This document shows, piece by piece, positions 55,750 through 64,000 of a stretch of 64,000 nt of DNA (within the stretch, counting starts at the first letter, position 1; each line of letters starts with the position of its first letter). A program made the position numbers and the translations under genes. The notes beneath the pieces are model-generated. The model made no database searches. It was not told the DNA's origin and worked only from the letters and a program-made list of their open reading frames with translations. Where the stretch lies: assembly GCF_900099835.1 (NCBI RefSeq), contig NZ_FNKP01000001.1, positions 310,001 through 374,000 of the forward strand. Direction: 5' to 3'. This DNA comes from Paraburkholderia fungorum (GTDB lineage: Bacteria > Pseudomonadota > Gammaproteobacteria > Burkholderiales > Burkholderiaceae).

Positions 55750-57144
55750 ATGAGCTACACCGAGTCGATCGGCAGTCGAACGTACCGGTTTGCCGATCTG
55801 AAAACGCTGATGGCGAAAGCCAGTCCGCAACGTTCCGGCGACCAGCTCGCGGGCGTCGCGGCAGCCAGCGAAGAAGAACGGGTCGCTGCAAAAATGTCGC
55901 TGGCGCAGGTGCCGTTGCGCACGTTCCTTAACGAGGCGCTGATCCCGTACGAAAGCGACGAGGTCACGCGTCTCGTGATCGACGGGCACTCGCCGCAAGC
56001 GTTCGCCGAGATCGCGCATCTCACGGTCGGCGATTTTCGCAACTGGCTGCTGAGCAGCACGACCGATGCCGACGCGCTCACGCGCATCGCTGCCGGGCTC
56101 ACGCCGGAGATGGTCGCGGCGGTGTCGAAGCTGATGCGCAATCAGGATCTGATCGCGGCTGCGCGCAAGCGTCCGGTGATCACGCGGTTTCGCAACACGG
56201 TCGGTTTGCCCGGCCGCATGTCGGTGCGTCTGCAACCGAATCATCCGACCGACGACGTCAAAGGCATCGCTGCATCGATGCTCGACGGTCTGATGTACGG
56301 CTGCGGCGACGCGATGATCGGCATCAACCCGGCCAGCGACAATCTCGCGGCCATCACGAAGCTGCTGGTGATGATCGACGACTTCCGTCAGCGCTACCAG
56401 GTGCCGACGCAATCGTGCGTTCTCACGCACGTCACCAATACGATTGCGGCAATCGAGAAGGGCGCGCCGGTCGATCTGGTGTTTCAATCGATCGCGGGAA
56501 CGGAGAAAGCGAACGCAGGCTTCGGCATTTCGCTCGCTCTGTTGCAGGAGGCGTACGAAGCGGGCTTATCGCTGAAACGAGGGACTGTCGGCAACAATCT
56601 GATGTACTTCGAAACGGGGCAGGGCAGTGCGTTGTCTGCAGACGCGCATTTCGGCGTCGATCAGCAAACGTGCGAAGTGCGCGCGTATGCCGTCGCGCGC
56701 AAGTTCAATCCGTTTCTGGTCAACACAGTGGTCGGCTTTATCGGACCCGAGTACCTGTACGACGGCAAGCAGATCACGCGCGCAGGTCTCGAAGATCACT
56801 TCTGCGGCAAGCTGCTCGGCGTGCCGATGGGTTGCGATATCTGCTACACCAACCATGCCGAAGCGGATCAGGACGACATGGACAACCTGCTCACGTTGCT
56901 CGGCGTAGCAGGCATCAATTTCATCATGGGCATTCCGGGCGCGGACGACGTGATGCTCAACTATCAAAGCACGTCGTTCCACGACGCGCTTTATGTGCGC
57001 GACGTTCTCGGTTTACGCCGTGCGCCGGAATTCGAAGAATGGCTTGAGTCGATGCAGATCACCGACGCGCGCGGCGCGTTGCTGAGCGCATCGCCGCAAC
57101 AGCCGCTGCTCGAAGGCGCACGCGACTGGATGGGAATTGCATGA
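55750..57144 (+). CDS. eutB: Ethanolamine ammonia-lyase large subunit
   Basis: Catalytic subunit of the adenosylcobalamin-dependent ethanolamine ammonia-lyase (ethanolamine to acetaldehyde and ammonia). The 464-residue length is normal. Conserved stretches include SRTYRFADLKTLMAKASPQR at the start, RFRNTVGLPGRMSVRLQPNH, DAMIGINPASDN and GMPMGCDICYTNHAEADQDD-type sequence (here VPMGCDICYTNHAEADQDDM) and the TIM-barrel end NFIMGIPGADDVMLNYQSTS. It overlaps eutC by ATGA, as is usual for the two subunits. Confidence 0.98.
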   Translation: MSYTESIGSRTYRFADLKTLMAKASPQRSGDQLAGVAAASEEERVAAKMSLAQVPLRTFLNEALIPYESDEVTRLVIDGHSPQAFAEIAHLTVGDFRNWLLSSTTDADALTRIAAGLTPEMVAAVSKLMRNQDLIAAARKRPVITRFRNTVGLPGRMSVRLQPNHPTDDVKGIAASMLDGLMYGCGDAMIGINPASDNLAAITKLLVMIDDFRQRYQVPTQSCVLTHVTNTIAAIEKGAPVDLVFQSIAGTEKANAGFGISLALLQEAYEAGLSLKRGTVGNNLMYFETGQGSALSADAHFGVDQQTCEVRAYAVARKFNPFLVNTVVGFIGPEYLYDGKQITRAGLEDHFCGKLLGVPMGCDICYTNHAEADQDDMDNLLTLLGVAGINFIMGIPGADDVMLNYQSTSFHDALYVRDVLGLRRAPEFEEWLESMQITDARGALLSASPQQPLLEGARDWMGIA

Positions 57145-57941
57145 GCGACTTCCTCGAAAAGAATCCGTGGAATGCGTTGCGGCAGTTCACTAATGCACGC
57201 ATTGCATTGGGCCGCGCGGGCAGCAGTTTGCCGACTGCGCCGTTGCTGGCGTTCAACCTGTCGCATGCGCAGGCGCGCGACGCCGTGCATCATCCTCTAG
57301 ATACCGGGGCGTTGCATCAGCAGTTGCGGGAACAGGGCTTCACGTCGCTGGACGCGCATAGCGCAGCGCCGGATCGCGAGCACTACCTGAGGCGTCCCGA
57401 TCTGGGTCGCCGTTTATCGGAGGAGAGTCGTGCAGAACTTGTGCAGGTCGCTGCAGAACCGAGCGACGTAGTGTTCGTCATCGGCGATGGTCTGTCGGCG
57501 TTCGCTGCGTCAAAGCAATCCATTCCGCTACTACAGGCCGTATGCCCGCAATTGAAGGATTGGAAGATCGGGCCCGTAGTCGTCGCGCGTCAGGCGCGGG
57601 TCGCGTTAGGCGATGAAATCGGAGAATTGCTGAACGCAAAATTGGTGGTGATGCTGATCGGCGAGCGGCCAGGTTTAAGTTCGCCCGATAGCCTCGGCAT
57701 CTACCTGACTTACGCGCCAAAGGTAGGTTGCAGCGACGCGCAACGCAATTGCATATCGAACGTGCGTCCCGAAGGACTCGACTATCCGTTGGCCGCGCAC
57801 AAGCTGCACTACCTGCTGACCAACGGCCGACGCCTCGGGCTCACCGGCGTCGGTCTGAAAGACGACAGCGACGCGCAGCAGCTTGCAGGCACAAGCACCG
57901 CGCCCGCCGTGAGTGACGACTCAAATCCGGGCGCAGCGTAA
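57141..57941 (+). CDS. eutC: Ethanolamine ammonia-lyase small subunit
   Basis: The 266-residue small subunit completes the cobalamin-binding holoenzyme with EutB. Recognisable parts are NPWNALRQFTNARIALGRAG near the start, LRRPDLGRRLSEESRAEL, VIGDGLSAFAASKQSIPLLQ near 115, RPGLSSPDSLGIYLTYAPKV near 180 and RNCISNVRPEGLDYPLAAHK near 205. No microcompartment shell genes (eutM, eutL, eutK, eutS) are nearby, so this is the short permease-EutBC type of system. Confidence 0.97.
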   Translation: MSDFLEKNPWNALRQFTNARIALGRAGSSLPTAPLLAFNLSHAQARDAVHHPLDTGALHQQLREQGFTSLDAHSAAPDREHYLRRPDLGRRLSEESRAELVQVAAEPSDVVFVIGDGLSAFAASKQSIPLLQAVCPQLKDWKIGPVVVARQARVALGDEIGELLNAKLVVMLIGERPGLSSPDSLGIYLTYAPKVGCSDAQRNCISNVRPEGLDYPLAAHKLHYLLTNGRRLGLTGVGLKDDSDAQQLAGTSTAPAVSDDSNPGAA

Positions 57942-57962
57942 TACACCGTCGCATACCTTCGA

Positions 57963-58358
57963 TTACGCGTCCGCTTTCTCCACAGGATGCGTTTCGAGCC
58001 ACGCGTTCTCGTCGTCTTCGAACAACCTGGAGCGCGTCAAAAACCGCAGACCGCTGGGACGCTCCAACGAAAACATCCCGCCATTTCCCGGCACCGCGTC
58101 GATGATCAACTGCGTGTGCTGCCAGTACTCGAATTGCGATTCGCTCATGTAAAACGGCACGCCAGCAATGAAGCCGAGTTTCACGTCGGAGCCACCGACC
58201 ATGAACTCGTTCTTCGGAAACATCATCGGGGCGCTGCCGTCGCAGCATCCACCGGATTGATGGAATATCACGTCCCCATGTTCGGCGCGTAATTTGTCGA
58301 TCAACTCGATGGCGGCAGGCGTCGCGATTACGCGCGCGACTTTCTTTTCATCGGTCAT
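57963..58358 (-). CDS. DUF779 protein linked to aldehyde dehydrogenase
   Basis: A 131-residue protein of the DUF779 family, usually encoded next to acetaldehyde-type aldehyde dehydrogenases. It has the conserved motifs VIATPAAIELIDKLRAEHGD, VIFHQSGGCCDGSAPMMF with its Cys pair, and YMSESQFEYWQHTQLIIDAV. The biochemical role is unknown. The start is set at ATG 58358 because the upstream in-frame ATG at 58394 lies inside a terminator hairpin. It follows the aldehyde dehydrogenase gene on the minus strand and is convergent with eutC. Confidence 0.85.
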   Translation of the reverse strand: MTDEKKVARVIATPAAIELIDKLRAEHGDVIFHQSGGCCDGSAPMMFPKNEFMVGGSDVKLGFIAGVPFYMSESQFEYWQHTQLIIDAVPGNGGMFSLERPSGLRFLTRSRLFEDDENAWLETHPVEKADA

Positions 58359-58375
58359 CACATGCCCTCGCTGAA

Positions 58376-58403
58376 AAAGAGCGGGCCGCGTCATGCGGCC
58401 CGC
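58376..58403 (-). terminator. Intrinsic terminator after the aldehyde dehydrogenase gene
   Basis: A perfect 9-bp GC stem, GCGGGCCGC with GCGGCCCGC around a 5-base loop, is followed on the minus strand by TCTTTTT. It should end most aldehyde dehydrogenase transcripts before the DUF779 gene, which either has its own promoter or is read by leak-through. Confidence 0.8.
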
Positions 58404-58444
58404 CCGAACCGACTCGTTAATGCAGGGTTACATCAGGACGACTT

Positions 58445-59965
58445 TCAGAAAAACCCGAGCGGCTTGTCGCTATAGCTGACCAGCAGGTTCTTGGTCTGCT
58501 GATAGTGGTCGAGCATCATCTTGTGATTTTCACGTCCGATGCCCGACTGCTTGTAGCCGCCAAACGCCGCATGCGCCGGATACGCGTGATAGCAATTGGT
58601 CCATACGCGGCCAGCCTGAACTTCACGGCCGAAGCGATACGCGCGCGTGCCGTCGCGAGTCCACACGCCGGCGCCCAGGCCGTACAGCGTGTCGTTGGCG
58701 ATTTCGAGTGCTTCTTCTTCGTTCTTGAAAGTCGTCACCGACACGACTGGCCCGAAGATTTCCTCCTGGAAAATGCGCATCTTGTTGTGGCCGCGGAACA
58801 CGGTCGGCTTCACGTAGTAGCCTTTGCTCAACTCGCCGTCGAGCGTATTGCGTTCACCGCCAATCAGACATTCGGCGCCTTCCTGTTTGCCGAGATCGAC
58901 ATACGAGAGGATTTTTTCAAGCTGTTCCTGCGACGCCTGCGCGCCGATCATCGTCTTGCTGTCGAGCGGATGCCCTTGCGTAATCGCGGCGACGCGCTTC
59001 AGCGCACGTTCCATGAAGCGGTCGTAGATCTTTTCTTCGATCAGCACGCGCGACGGACACGTGCACACTTCGCCCTGGTTCAGCGCAAACATCGTGAAGC
59101 CTTCGAGCGCCTTGTCGAAGAAGCTGTCGTCTTCGTTCATCACGTCGGCAAAGAAAATGTTCGGGCTCTTGCCGCCGAGTTCGAGCGTCACCGGAATGAT
59201 GTTCTGGCTCGCGTACTGCATGATCAGACGGCCCGTCGTGGTCTCGCCGGTAAACGCGATCTTGGCGATGCGTTTGTTCGACGCGAGCGGCTTACCTGCT
59301 TCGAGACCGAAGCCGTTCACCACGTTGATCACGCCGGGAGGCAGCAGGTCGTGTATCAGTTCGAGCAATACGAGGATCGACGCGGGTGTTTGTTCCGCTG
59401 GCTTGAGCACGACGCAATTGCCGGCTGCGAGTGCGGGTGCAAGCTTCCACACGGCCATCAGAATCGGGAAATTCCAGGGGATGATCTGGCCGACCACGCC
59501 TAGCGGCTCATGAAAGTGATACGCGACGGTGTCGTGATCGATCTCGGAGATACCGCCTTCCTGCGCACGCACGGCGCCGGCGAAATAGCGGAAGTGATCG
59601 ATGGCGAGCGGAATGTCGGCGGCCATCGTTTCGCGCAGCGGCTTGCCGTTGTCAATCGTTTCGGCGACCGCGATGCGTTGCAGGTTCGCTTCCATCCGGT
59701 CGGCGATGCGGTTCAGGATGTTCGCGCGCTCTGCGACGGACGTTTTGCCCCACGCTACTTTCGCTTTGTGCGCGGCGTCGAGTGCGAGTTCGATATCGGC
59801 TTCACGCGAACGGGGAATCGACGTGAACGGCTCGCCGGTAATCGGCGACACATTGTCGAAGTACTCGCCGCCCACCGGCTTGACCCATTCGCCGCCGATG
59901 AAATTCGCATACTGCTTCTTGTACGGGAATTCGGTGGTCAGAAACTGCATCTCTGCATGATTCAT
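58445..59965 (-). CDS. NAD-dependent acetaldehyde-type aldehyde dehydrogenase
   Basis: A 506-residue ALDH of the ExaC/AcoD type, which oxidises acetaldehyde to acetate. It has the NAD-binding [20 protein letters not shown] (near 163), the glycine loop [14 protein letters not shown] (near 232), the catalytic Glu context [17 protein letters not shown] (near 260) and the catalytic Cys in [17 protein letters not shown] (near 300). The C terminus [20 protein letters not shown] is standard. GAGGAG lies seven bases before ATG 59965. The expected role is to consume acetaldehyde produced by EutBC. Confidence 0.95.
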   Translation of the reverse strand: MNHAEMQFLTTEFPYKKQYANFIGGEWVKPVGGEYFDNVSPITGEPFTSIPRSREADIELALDAAHKAKVAWGKTSVAERANILNRIADRMEANLQRIAVAETIDNGKPLRETMAADIPLAIDHFRYFAGAVRAQEGGISEIDHDTVAYHFHEPLGVVGQIIPWNFPILMAVWKLAPALAAGNCVVLKPAEQTPASILVLLELIHDLLPPGVINVVNGFGLEAGKPLASNKRIAKIAFTGETTTGRLIMQYASQNIIPVTLELGGKSPNIFFADVMNEDDSFFDKALEGFTMFALNQGEVCTCPSRVLIEEKIYDRFMERALKRVAAITQGHPLDSKTMIGAQASQEQLEKILSYVDLGKQEGAECLIGGERNTLDGELSKGYYVKPTVFRGHNKMRIFQEEIFGPVVSVTTFKNEEEALEIANDTLYGLGAGVWTRDGTRAYRFGREVQAGRVWTNCYHAYPAHAAFGGYKQSGIGRENHKMMLDHYQQTKNLLVSYSDKPLGFF

Positions 59966-60034
59966 CTGTGTGCTCCTCACATGTTTGAATGGGCTATATA
60001 CGGCGAGATATTTCGCTCGACCGTGACCGGCTAG

Positions 60035-60050
60035 AGCTAGAAGCGTGCCA
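60035..60050 (-). promoter_or_regulatory. Possible sigma-54 promoter of the aldehyde dehydrogenase gene
   Basis: On the minus strand TGGCAC (60050-60045), five bases, then TAGCT (60039-60035) approaches the -24/-12 consensus TGGCACG-N4-TTGCW with one mismatch, 70 bases before the ATG. Acetaldehyde-type ALDH genes are often sigma-54 dependent. The rest of the 327-base divergent gap (59966-60292) shows no clear -35/-10 pair. Confidence 0.4.
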
Positions 60051-60292
60051 ATGCACCGCACTAGTGATCCGTGCACGTGGAGAAGGCACATTTGTGCAAT
60101 TGCGCGCATCGTCGTGTTCAATCCCTTGGCGATGGTGCGCTGCGTTTCTGAGCAATCTGGGAAAGGGTGTTCAGGAATTGAGCAGGGCGCGGCGAGTGTG
60201 GTGGCATTTCAAACAGGAAAGGCTGCGAGCGGGTTCGGCATGGGAATTGCCTTCTATTGCGGCTTGTTATTCCCTTTCTGCGCCCATCTCGT

Positions 60293-61321
60293 ATGACGAT
60301 TGATGCCCGAGACGATCGCCTGACACATTCCGCGCCGAGCCCGCAACCAAGCTTCTGCGTGCAGACACACGTCGCCTACGACGCCGACGAGCAGGCGCGC
60401 AATCTTCACGGCTGGAACCAGACTTACGACCAGTTGACCGCGGGCTGCTTCGTCGGCGGTCTGACGGAGCTGTGCGTCGACGATATGCAGGTGTTCGTCG
60501 AAACGACGAGCCACACGCTGCGGCAAACCTGTGAGGTGCAGAAAGACGCGTACTGGTTCGGCATTCCGACCTGCCCGTTGGGCACGGGCCGAATCGATGC
60601 GCAAATTATTTCCGCCGACGCTCTGGCGTTTCGTCCGGGCGGCGTCGAGTTCGAACTACTGACGTCCGCGGGGTATGAGATTTTCGGCGTGGTGGTAACG
60701 GGTGAAGCATTGCGTCGTTATGCAGCGGATATCGAGGGCGTGAGCCTCGACGAGCATCTGCCGAACGCGCAGGTCGTGTCGATCGGTGCGGAGCGCAAGG
60801 AGCAGTTGTGCGCGTCGCTGCGCCAGTTGCTAGGTGGCGGTGCGGCGAGCGATGCGCCTTTGACTTCAACGGCGCGTAGCAACTTGCAGGCATCGGTACT
60901 GGCGTCGCTGTTCGACGTCGGCGCGTTGTCGGCGTGCGAAGGCGTTGCGATGCCCGCACGTCCGCGTCGTCAGTCTATTGTTTGGGAGGCGCGCGACTAT
61001 GTGCTAGCCAATCGGGACCGCGCGATCAACGTGCCCGAATTGTGCGAACGGCTGCACGTGAGCCGTCGAACCTTGCAGTACTGCTTTCAGGACGTGCTCA
61101 ACATGGCGCCGGCCACGTATCTGCGCGCGATCCGTTTGAATGGCGCGCGCCGCGATCTGTCGAATGCCGCGCGCGAATCGCGCTCCGTGCAGGACGTGGC
61201 GGCGGCGTGGGGCTTCTGGCATCTGAGCCAGTTTGCAACCGATTATCGGAAGATGTTCGGCGTGCGGCCTTCGGAGACGTTGAAGGCGGCGGCGGGTCGT
61301 CTGGCTGAATTCGCTCACTAG
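60293..61321 (+). CDS. eutR: EutR-like AraC-family regulator
   Basis: A 342-residue regulator. The N-terminal domain (about 15-240) matches EutR-type sensors (LHGWNQTYDQLTAGCFVGGL near 35; FVETTSHTLRQTCEVQKDAY near 65; GTGRIDAQIISADALAFRPG near 95). The C-terminal AraC domain follows (NVPELCERLHVSRRTLQYCF, DVLNMAPATYLRAIRLNGAR, SVQDVAAAWGFWHLSQFATD, MFGVRPSETLK). ATG 60293 is used; an upstream GTG would add a non-conserved leader. Its position next to ethanolamine genes and divergent from the ALDH supports ethanolamine-responsive activation. Confidence 0.85.
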   Translation: MTIDARDDRLTHSAPSPQPSFCVQTHVAYDADEQARNLHGWNQTYDQLTAGCFVGGLTELCVDDMQVFVETTSHTLRQTCEVQKDAYWFGIPTCPLGTGRIDAQIISADALAFRPGGVEFELLTSAGYEIFGVVVTGEALRRYAADIEGVSLDEHLPNAQVVSIGAERKEQLCASLRQLLGGGAASDAPLTSTARSNLQASVLASLFDVGALSACEGVAMPARPRRQSIVWEARDYVLANRDRAINVPELCERLHVSRRTLQYCFQDVLNMAPATYLRAIRLNGARRDLSNAARESRSVQDVAAAWGFWHLSQFATDYRKMFGVRPSETLKAAAGRLAEFAH

Positions 61322-61372
61322 CCGCGCGTGGCGCAGCTAGCAGGCGAGCATTAAAACGGTCACACCGGAATC

Positions 61373-61395
61373 GCTGCGCAATTCATTTGCGCAGC
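61373..61395. repeat. 9-bp inverted repeat over the P-type ATPase stop codon
   Basis: GCTGCGCAA (61373-61381) pairs perfectly with TTGCGCAGC (61387-61395), 5-base loop. It lies between the convergent regulator and ATPase genes and could be the transcript-end hairpin, but neither side has a T-run. Confidence 0.45.
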
Positions 61396-63791
61396 AAACG
61401 CAAGCCATTACCGACGACCAGCAAGCTCGCGCCGACATCGGCGAATACTGCCATCCACATCGTGCCGAGACCCATCAGCGTCAGCACGAGAAACACGCTC
61501 TTGATGCCGAGCGCCAATGCGATGTTCTGCACCAGCACCGCATGCGTCGCCTTCGATAAACGGATGAACGACGGAATCTTGCGCAGGTCGTCGTCCATCA
61601 ACGCGACGTCGGCGGTTTCGATAGCGGTGTCGGTGCCCATCGCGCCCATCGCGAAGCCGATGTCGGCGCGTGCCAACGCGGGGGCGTCGTTGATGCCGTC
61701 GCCGACCATGCCCACGGTCGCGCCATTCGCTGACCACTGCGCGACCGCGTTCAACTTGTCTTCCGGCAACTGATTGCCGCGCGCTTCGTCGATGCCGACC
61801 TGTTGCGCGATGGCGGTTGCGGTGTGCGGGTTATCGCCGGTGAGCATGGCCGTGCTCACACCGAGCCGTTGCAACTCGGCAATCGCAGCGCGGCTCGTTT
61901 CCTTCACCGTGTCGGCGACGGCGAACAGCGCGAGCACGTGTTCGGCGTCGGCCAGCATCACGACAGTTTTGCCCCGCTGTTCGAGCGAATCGAGACGCGC
62001 TTCGAGCGACGCGGAACAGCGCCCCAATTCTTCGATCAGCCGATGATTGCCGAGCCAATACGATGTGCCTTCGATCTCGCCACGCACGCCGCGTCCGGCG
62101 AGTGCTTCGAAAGCATCGACCGGGAGTTGGCCGACGTTTTCGGCTTTAGCCGCTACAGCAATCGCCATCGACACCGGATGATCCGAACGCCCGGCGAGAC
62201 TCGCGGCGAGCGTACGATAACGAAGCGCGTCGCCTTCAATCTTTGCAACGGCGATCAACTCGAACTCTGTCTGCACCGGCTTGCCGTGCGTGAGCGTGCC
62301 GGTTTTATCGAGCGCGAGGCGGGTCAGCTTGCGGCCTTGCTCCAGATAAGCGCCGCCCTTGATCAGAATGCCCTTGCGCGCGGCCGCAGCCAGCCCGCTG
62401 ACGATTGTCACGGGCGTTGAGATCACCAGCGCGCACGGACACGCGATCACCAGCATCACCAGCGCCTTGTAGACCCACTCGTGCCACAGTCCGCCGAATA
62501 GCAGCGGCGGCACGACCGCGACCGCAAGCGCGATCGCGAACACGATCGGCGTATAGACCCGCGCGAATTGATCGACGAAACGTTGCGTGGGGGCCTTGGT
62601 GCCCTGCGCCTCTTCGACGGCGTGGATGATCCGCGCAAGCGTCGTGTTGCTCGCCGCAGCCGTAACGCGGTAGTCGAGCGAACCCGCCTGGTTGATCGTG
62701 CCGGCGAACACCGCGTCGCCTACCGTTTTGTCGACCGGCAGGCTTTCACCGGTGATCGGCGCCTGATCCACGCTCGAACGGCCCGCGATTATTTCCCCAT
62801 CCAAAGCGATCCGCTCGCCCGGTTTCACGCGAACCACTGCGCCCAATCCGATCGCGGCGAGATCGGTGAGCTGCCAGCCGCCGTCGGGTTGCTGCACGCT
62901 GGCCTGTTCGGGCGTGAGCTGCATCAATCCCTGGATCGCGTTGCGGGCGCGGTCGAGCGACTTCGCCTCGATCAGTTCGGCGACCGTGAAGAGCACCATC
63001 ACCATCGCGGCTTCCGGCCATTGACGCAGGATCAGCGCGCCAGTGACGGCAATGCTCATCAGCGCGTTGATGTTCAGATTGCCGTTGCGGATCGCGAGCC
63101 AGCCCTTGCGGTACGTCGTGAGGCCGCAGGAGGCGATTGCGAGGATCGCAAGCAGCGCAGACACCCAGGCGGGTGCGCCGAGCCAGCCAGCAGCCTCTGA
63201 CGCCGCCGCAGCGACGCCAGCGAGCGCAAGCGGCCACCAAGGTTTGACGGGCGCTTGCGGAATGGCGGCCGATTGGCCGTCCTGACCGGCATCCGCGAGT
63301 TCGGGCGTGAAGTCGAGCGAACGGAGCGCGGCGAGGATCGTGTCGAGCGCGTCGGGTGCGTGGACGACGGTCAGCACGCGCTGCATCAGGTTGAAGTCCA
63401 TGCTGCGAACTTGCGGCATGCGGCTGAATTTCTTGCGGATCAGCGCTTCTTCGGTCGGGCAATCCATCTGCATGATGCGGATGGCGGTACGCATATCGCT
63501 GCCGACGGCTTCGGAGCGCGGCAGGCGCACGGGTGTGACGATGGCAGGCGCGGCGGCGCAGCAGGCTGCGTCGTCGTGGCTGTGCGCGTGATCAGGTCCG
63601 CCGCCATGGTCGTGATTACACCCATGCCCGGCTTCGTGCCCGTGATCGTGCCCCGACTCCGGCTCATGCGCATGCTCGTGCGCATGGTGCCCGCAGCCGC
63701 CCACATCCTGTTCCAAAGCCTCCGCAGCCGTGCCCGCGGGCTTTTCGCGGGCTTCCAGACGCTCTTCTTCGGGATGGCTAACGTGACGCAT
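61383..63791 (-). CDS. Heavy-metal (Zn/Cd/Pb) exporting P1B-type ATPase
   Basis: An 802-residue efflux ATPase. The N-terminal 90 residues are extremely His-rich (HHAHEHAHEPESGHDHGHEA), a metal buffer seen in Burkholderia ZntA/CadA proteins, followed by a metal-binding fold (IMQMDCPTEEALIRKKF). The membrane core has the CPC motif (MLVIACPCALVIST), the phosphorylation site DKTGTLTHGKP (near 525), and MVGDGINDAPALARADIGFA (near 715). ATG 63791 is used. Paired with a divergent MerR-family gene and a CadR-type operator, so induction by the metal is expected. ZntA-like and CadA-like are not distinguishable here. Confidence 0.95.
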   Translation of the reverse strand: MRHVSHPEEERLEAREKPAGTAAEALEQDVGGCGHHAHEHAHEPESGHDHGHEAGHGCNHDHGGGPDHAHSHDDAACCAAAPAIVTPVRLPRSEAVGSDMRTAIRIMQMDCPTEEALIRKKFSRMPQVRSMDFNLMQRVLTVVHAPDALDTILAALRSLDFTPELADAGQDGQSAAIPQAPVKPWWPLALAGVAAAASEAAGWLGAPAWVSALLAILAIASCGLTTYRKGWLAIRNGNLNINALMSIAVTGALILRQWPEAAMVMVLFTVAELIEAKSLDRARNAIQGLMQLTPEQASVQQPDGGWQLTDLAAIGLGAVVRVKPGERIALDGEIIAGRSSVDQAPITGESLPVDKTVGDAVFAGTINQAGSLDYRVTAAASNTTLARIIHAVEEAQGTKAPTQRFVDQFARVYTPIVFAIALAVAVVPPLLFGGLWHEWVYKALVMLVIACPCALVISTPVTIVSGLAAAARKGILIKGGAYLEQGRKLTRLALDKTGTLTHGKPVQTEFELIAVAKIEGDALRYRTLAASLAGRSDHPVSMAIAVAAKAENVGQLPVDAFEALAGRGVRGEIEGTSYWLGNHRLIEELGRCSASLEARLDSLEQRGKTVVMLADAEHVLALFAVADTVKETSRAAIAELQRLGVSTAMLTGDNPHTATAIAQQVGIDEARGNQLPEDKLNAVAQWSANGATVGMVGDGINDAPALARADIGFAMGAMGTDTAIETADVALMDDDLRKIPSFIRLSKATHAVLVQNIALALGIKSVFLVLTLMGLGTMWMAVFADVGASLLVVGNGLRLLRK

Positions 63792-63819
63792 AGTGGCTTC
63801 CTGGGTCGATTTGTGGTCT

Positions 63820-63850
63820 AGTAAACACCTTGAAGCCACTACAAGGTCAA
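63820..63850. promoter_or_regulatory. MerR/CadR-type operator and promoter of the metal ATPase
   Basis: A perfect 6-bp dyad, ACCTTG (63827-63832) and CAAGGT (63842-63847), 9 bases apart, sits between TTGACC (-35, minus strand, 63850-63845) and TTTACT (-10, 63825-63820). The spacer is 19 bp, the elongated spacing typical of MerR-family-controlled promoters. Confidence 0.85.
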
Positions 63851-63882
63851 GGTCGCCTTCAAGACCATCACCCGGAGGGCTC

Positions 63883-64000
63883 ATGAAAATCGGCGAACTG
63901 GCGAAAATCGCCCATTGCACGACCGAAACCATCCGTTTCTACGAAAAAGAGGGCCTGTTGCCCGAAGCGGAGCGTACCGAGGCCAATTACCGCAGTTACT
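63883..64000 (+). CDS. MerR-family metal-responsive regulator (3' end outside window)
   Basis: The visible 39 residues begin MKIGELAKIAHCTTETIRFY and continue EKEGLLPEAERTEANYRSY, the winged HTH of CadR/PbrR-like MerR regulators. The metal-binding C-terminal domain is beyond the window edge, so Zn, Cd or Pb specificity cannot be read. It is divergent from the ATPase gene and GGAGG lies just before the ATG. It should twist the 19-bp-spaced promoter into activity when metal is bound. Confidence 0.92.
   Translation, partial: MKIGELAKIAHCTTETIRFYEKEGLLPEAERTEANYRSY

Noticed and set aside
58359..58394. Longer DUF779 start at 58394
   Set aside because: The upstream ATG lies inside the terminator hairpin and the extra residues are not family-like.

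Overview
The window looks like chromosomal DNA of a GC-rich betaproteobacterium of the Burkholderia/Paraburkholderia group. The order mnmE-yidC-yidD-rnpA-rpmH followed divergently by dnaA-dnaN-gyrB, a complete Wsp-type surface-sensing operon, VgrG islands carrying VasX/DUF6708 modules, and the protein sequences themselves all point there. Family assignments come from recognising motifs by eye; no database search was run.

Layout. (1) 1-6.5 kb, minus strand: a wspA-wspB-wspC-wspD-wspE operon with overlapping start/stop codons; the wspE 3' end lies outside the window. (2) 6.8-7.35 kb: two small convergent envelope-protein genes sharing a two-way terminator. (3) 7.6-10.4 kb: a tyrosine-recombinase gene with no catalytic Tyr beside the 3' end of mnmE, then mnmE. 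(4) 10.7-20 kb: an XRE-family regulator, then the dnaA-region core (yidC, yidD, rnpA, rpmH on minus; dnaA, dnaN, gyrB on plus). (5) 20.1-24.1 kb: a frameshifted LprI-like gene, then a complete IS66-family element (21124-23612, 8-bp target duplication) that cuts a small gene. (6) 24.2-34.2 kb, plus strand: VgrG island A (vgrG, DUF4123 adaptor, VasX-like pore-forming effector, DUF6708 partner, lipoprotein, PAAR, BNR-repeat protein). (7) 34.2-36.3 kb: a scrap yard of IS and gene remnants. (8) 36.3-52.4 kb, minus strand: VgrG island B, facing island A (vgrG, a large unrecognised putative effector, a FGE-fold protein, a DUF3592 protein, PAAR, a frameshifted DUF4123 adaptor, a Tox-REase-5 toxin with Imm52-like immunity, an orphan VasX C-terminal module with a frameshifted DUF6708, a lysozyme-like effector split by one stop codon, a second PAAR). 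(9) 52.4-53.2 kb: a non-coding, partly AT-rich stretch with DnaA boxes and a recurring CGTAAACG motif. (10) 53.2-61.3 kb: an AraC/GyrI-type regulator, then ethanolamine catabolism (permease, eutB, eutC, DUF779, acetaldehyde-type aldehyde dehydrogenase, EutR-like regulator). (11) 61.4-64 kb: a His-rich Zn/Cd/Pb P-type ATPase and a divergent MerR-family regulator sharing a CadR-type operator.

How the genes work together. The Wsp genes form a chemosensory relay expected to end in c-di-GMP synthesis. The two VgrG islands hold no type VI core genes, so they are orphan effector cassettes that depend on a secretion apparatus encoded elsewhere; VgrG and PAAR form the spike, DUF4123 proteins load effectors, and the neighbouring membrane or periplasmic proteins are the likely immunity factors. 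Ethanolamine is imported by the permease and split by EutBC to acetaldehyde and ammonia, and the divergent aldehyde dehydrogenase would oxidise the acetaldehyde without a microcompartment. Gene decay (six single frameshifts or stops, several fragments) is confined to the islands and their margins, while the flanking core genes are intact.
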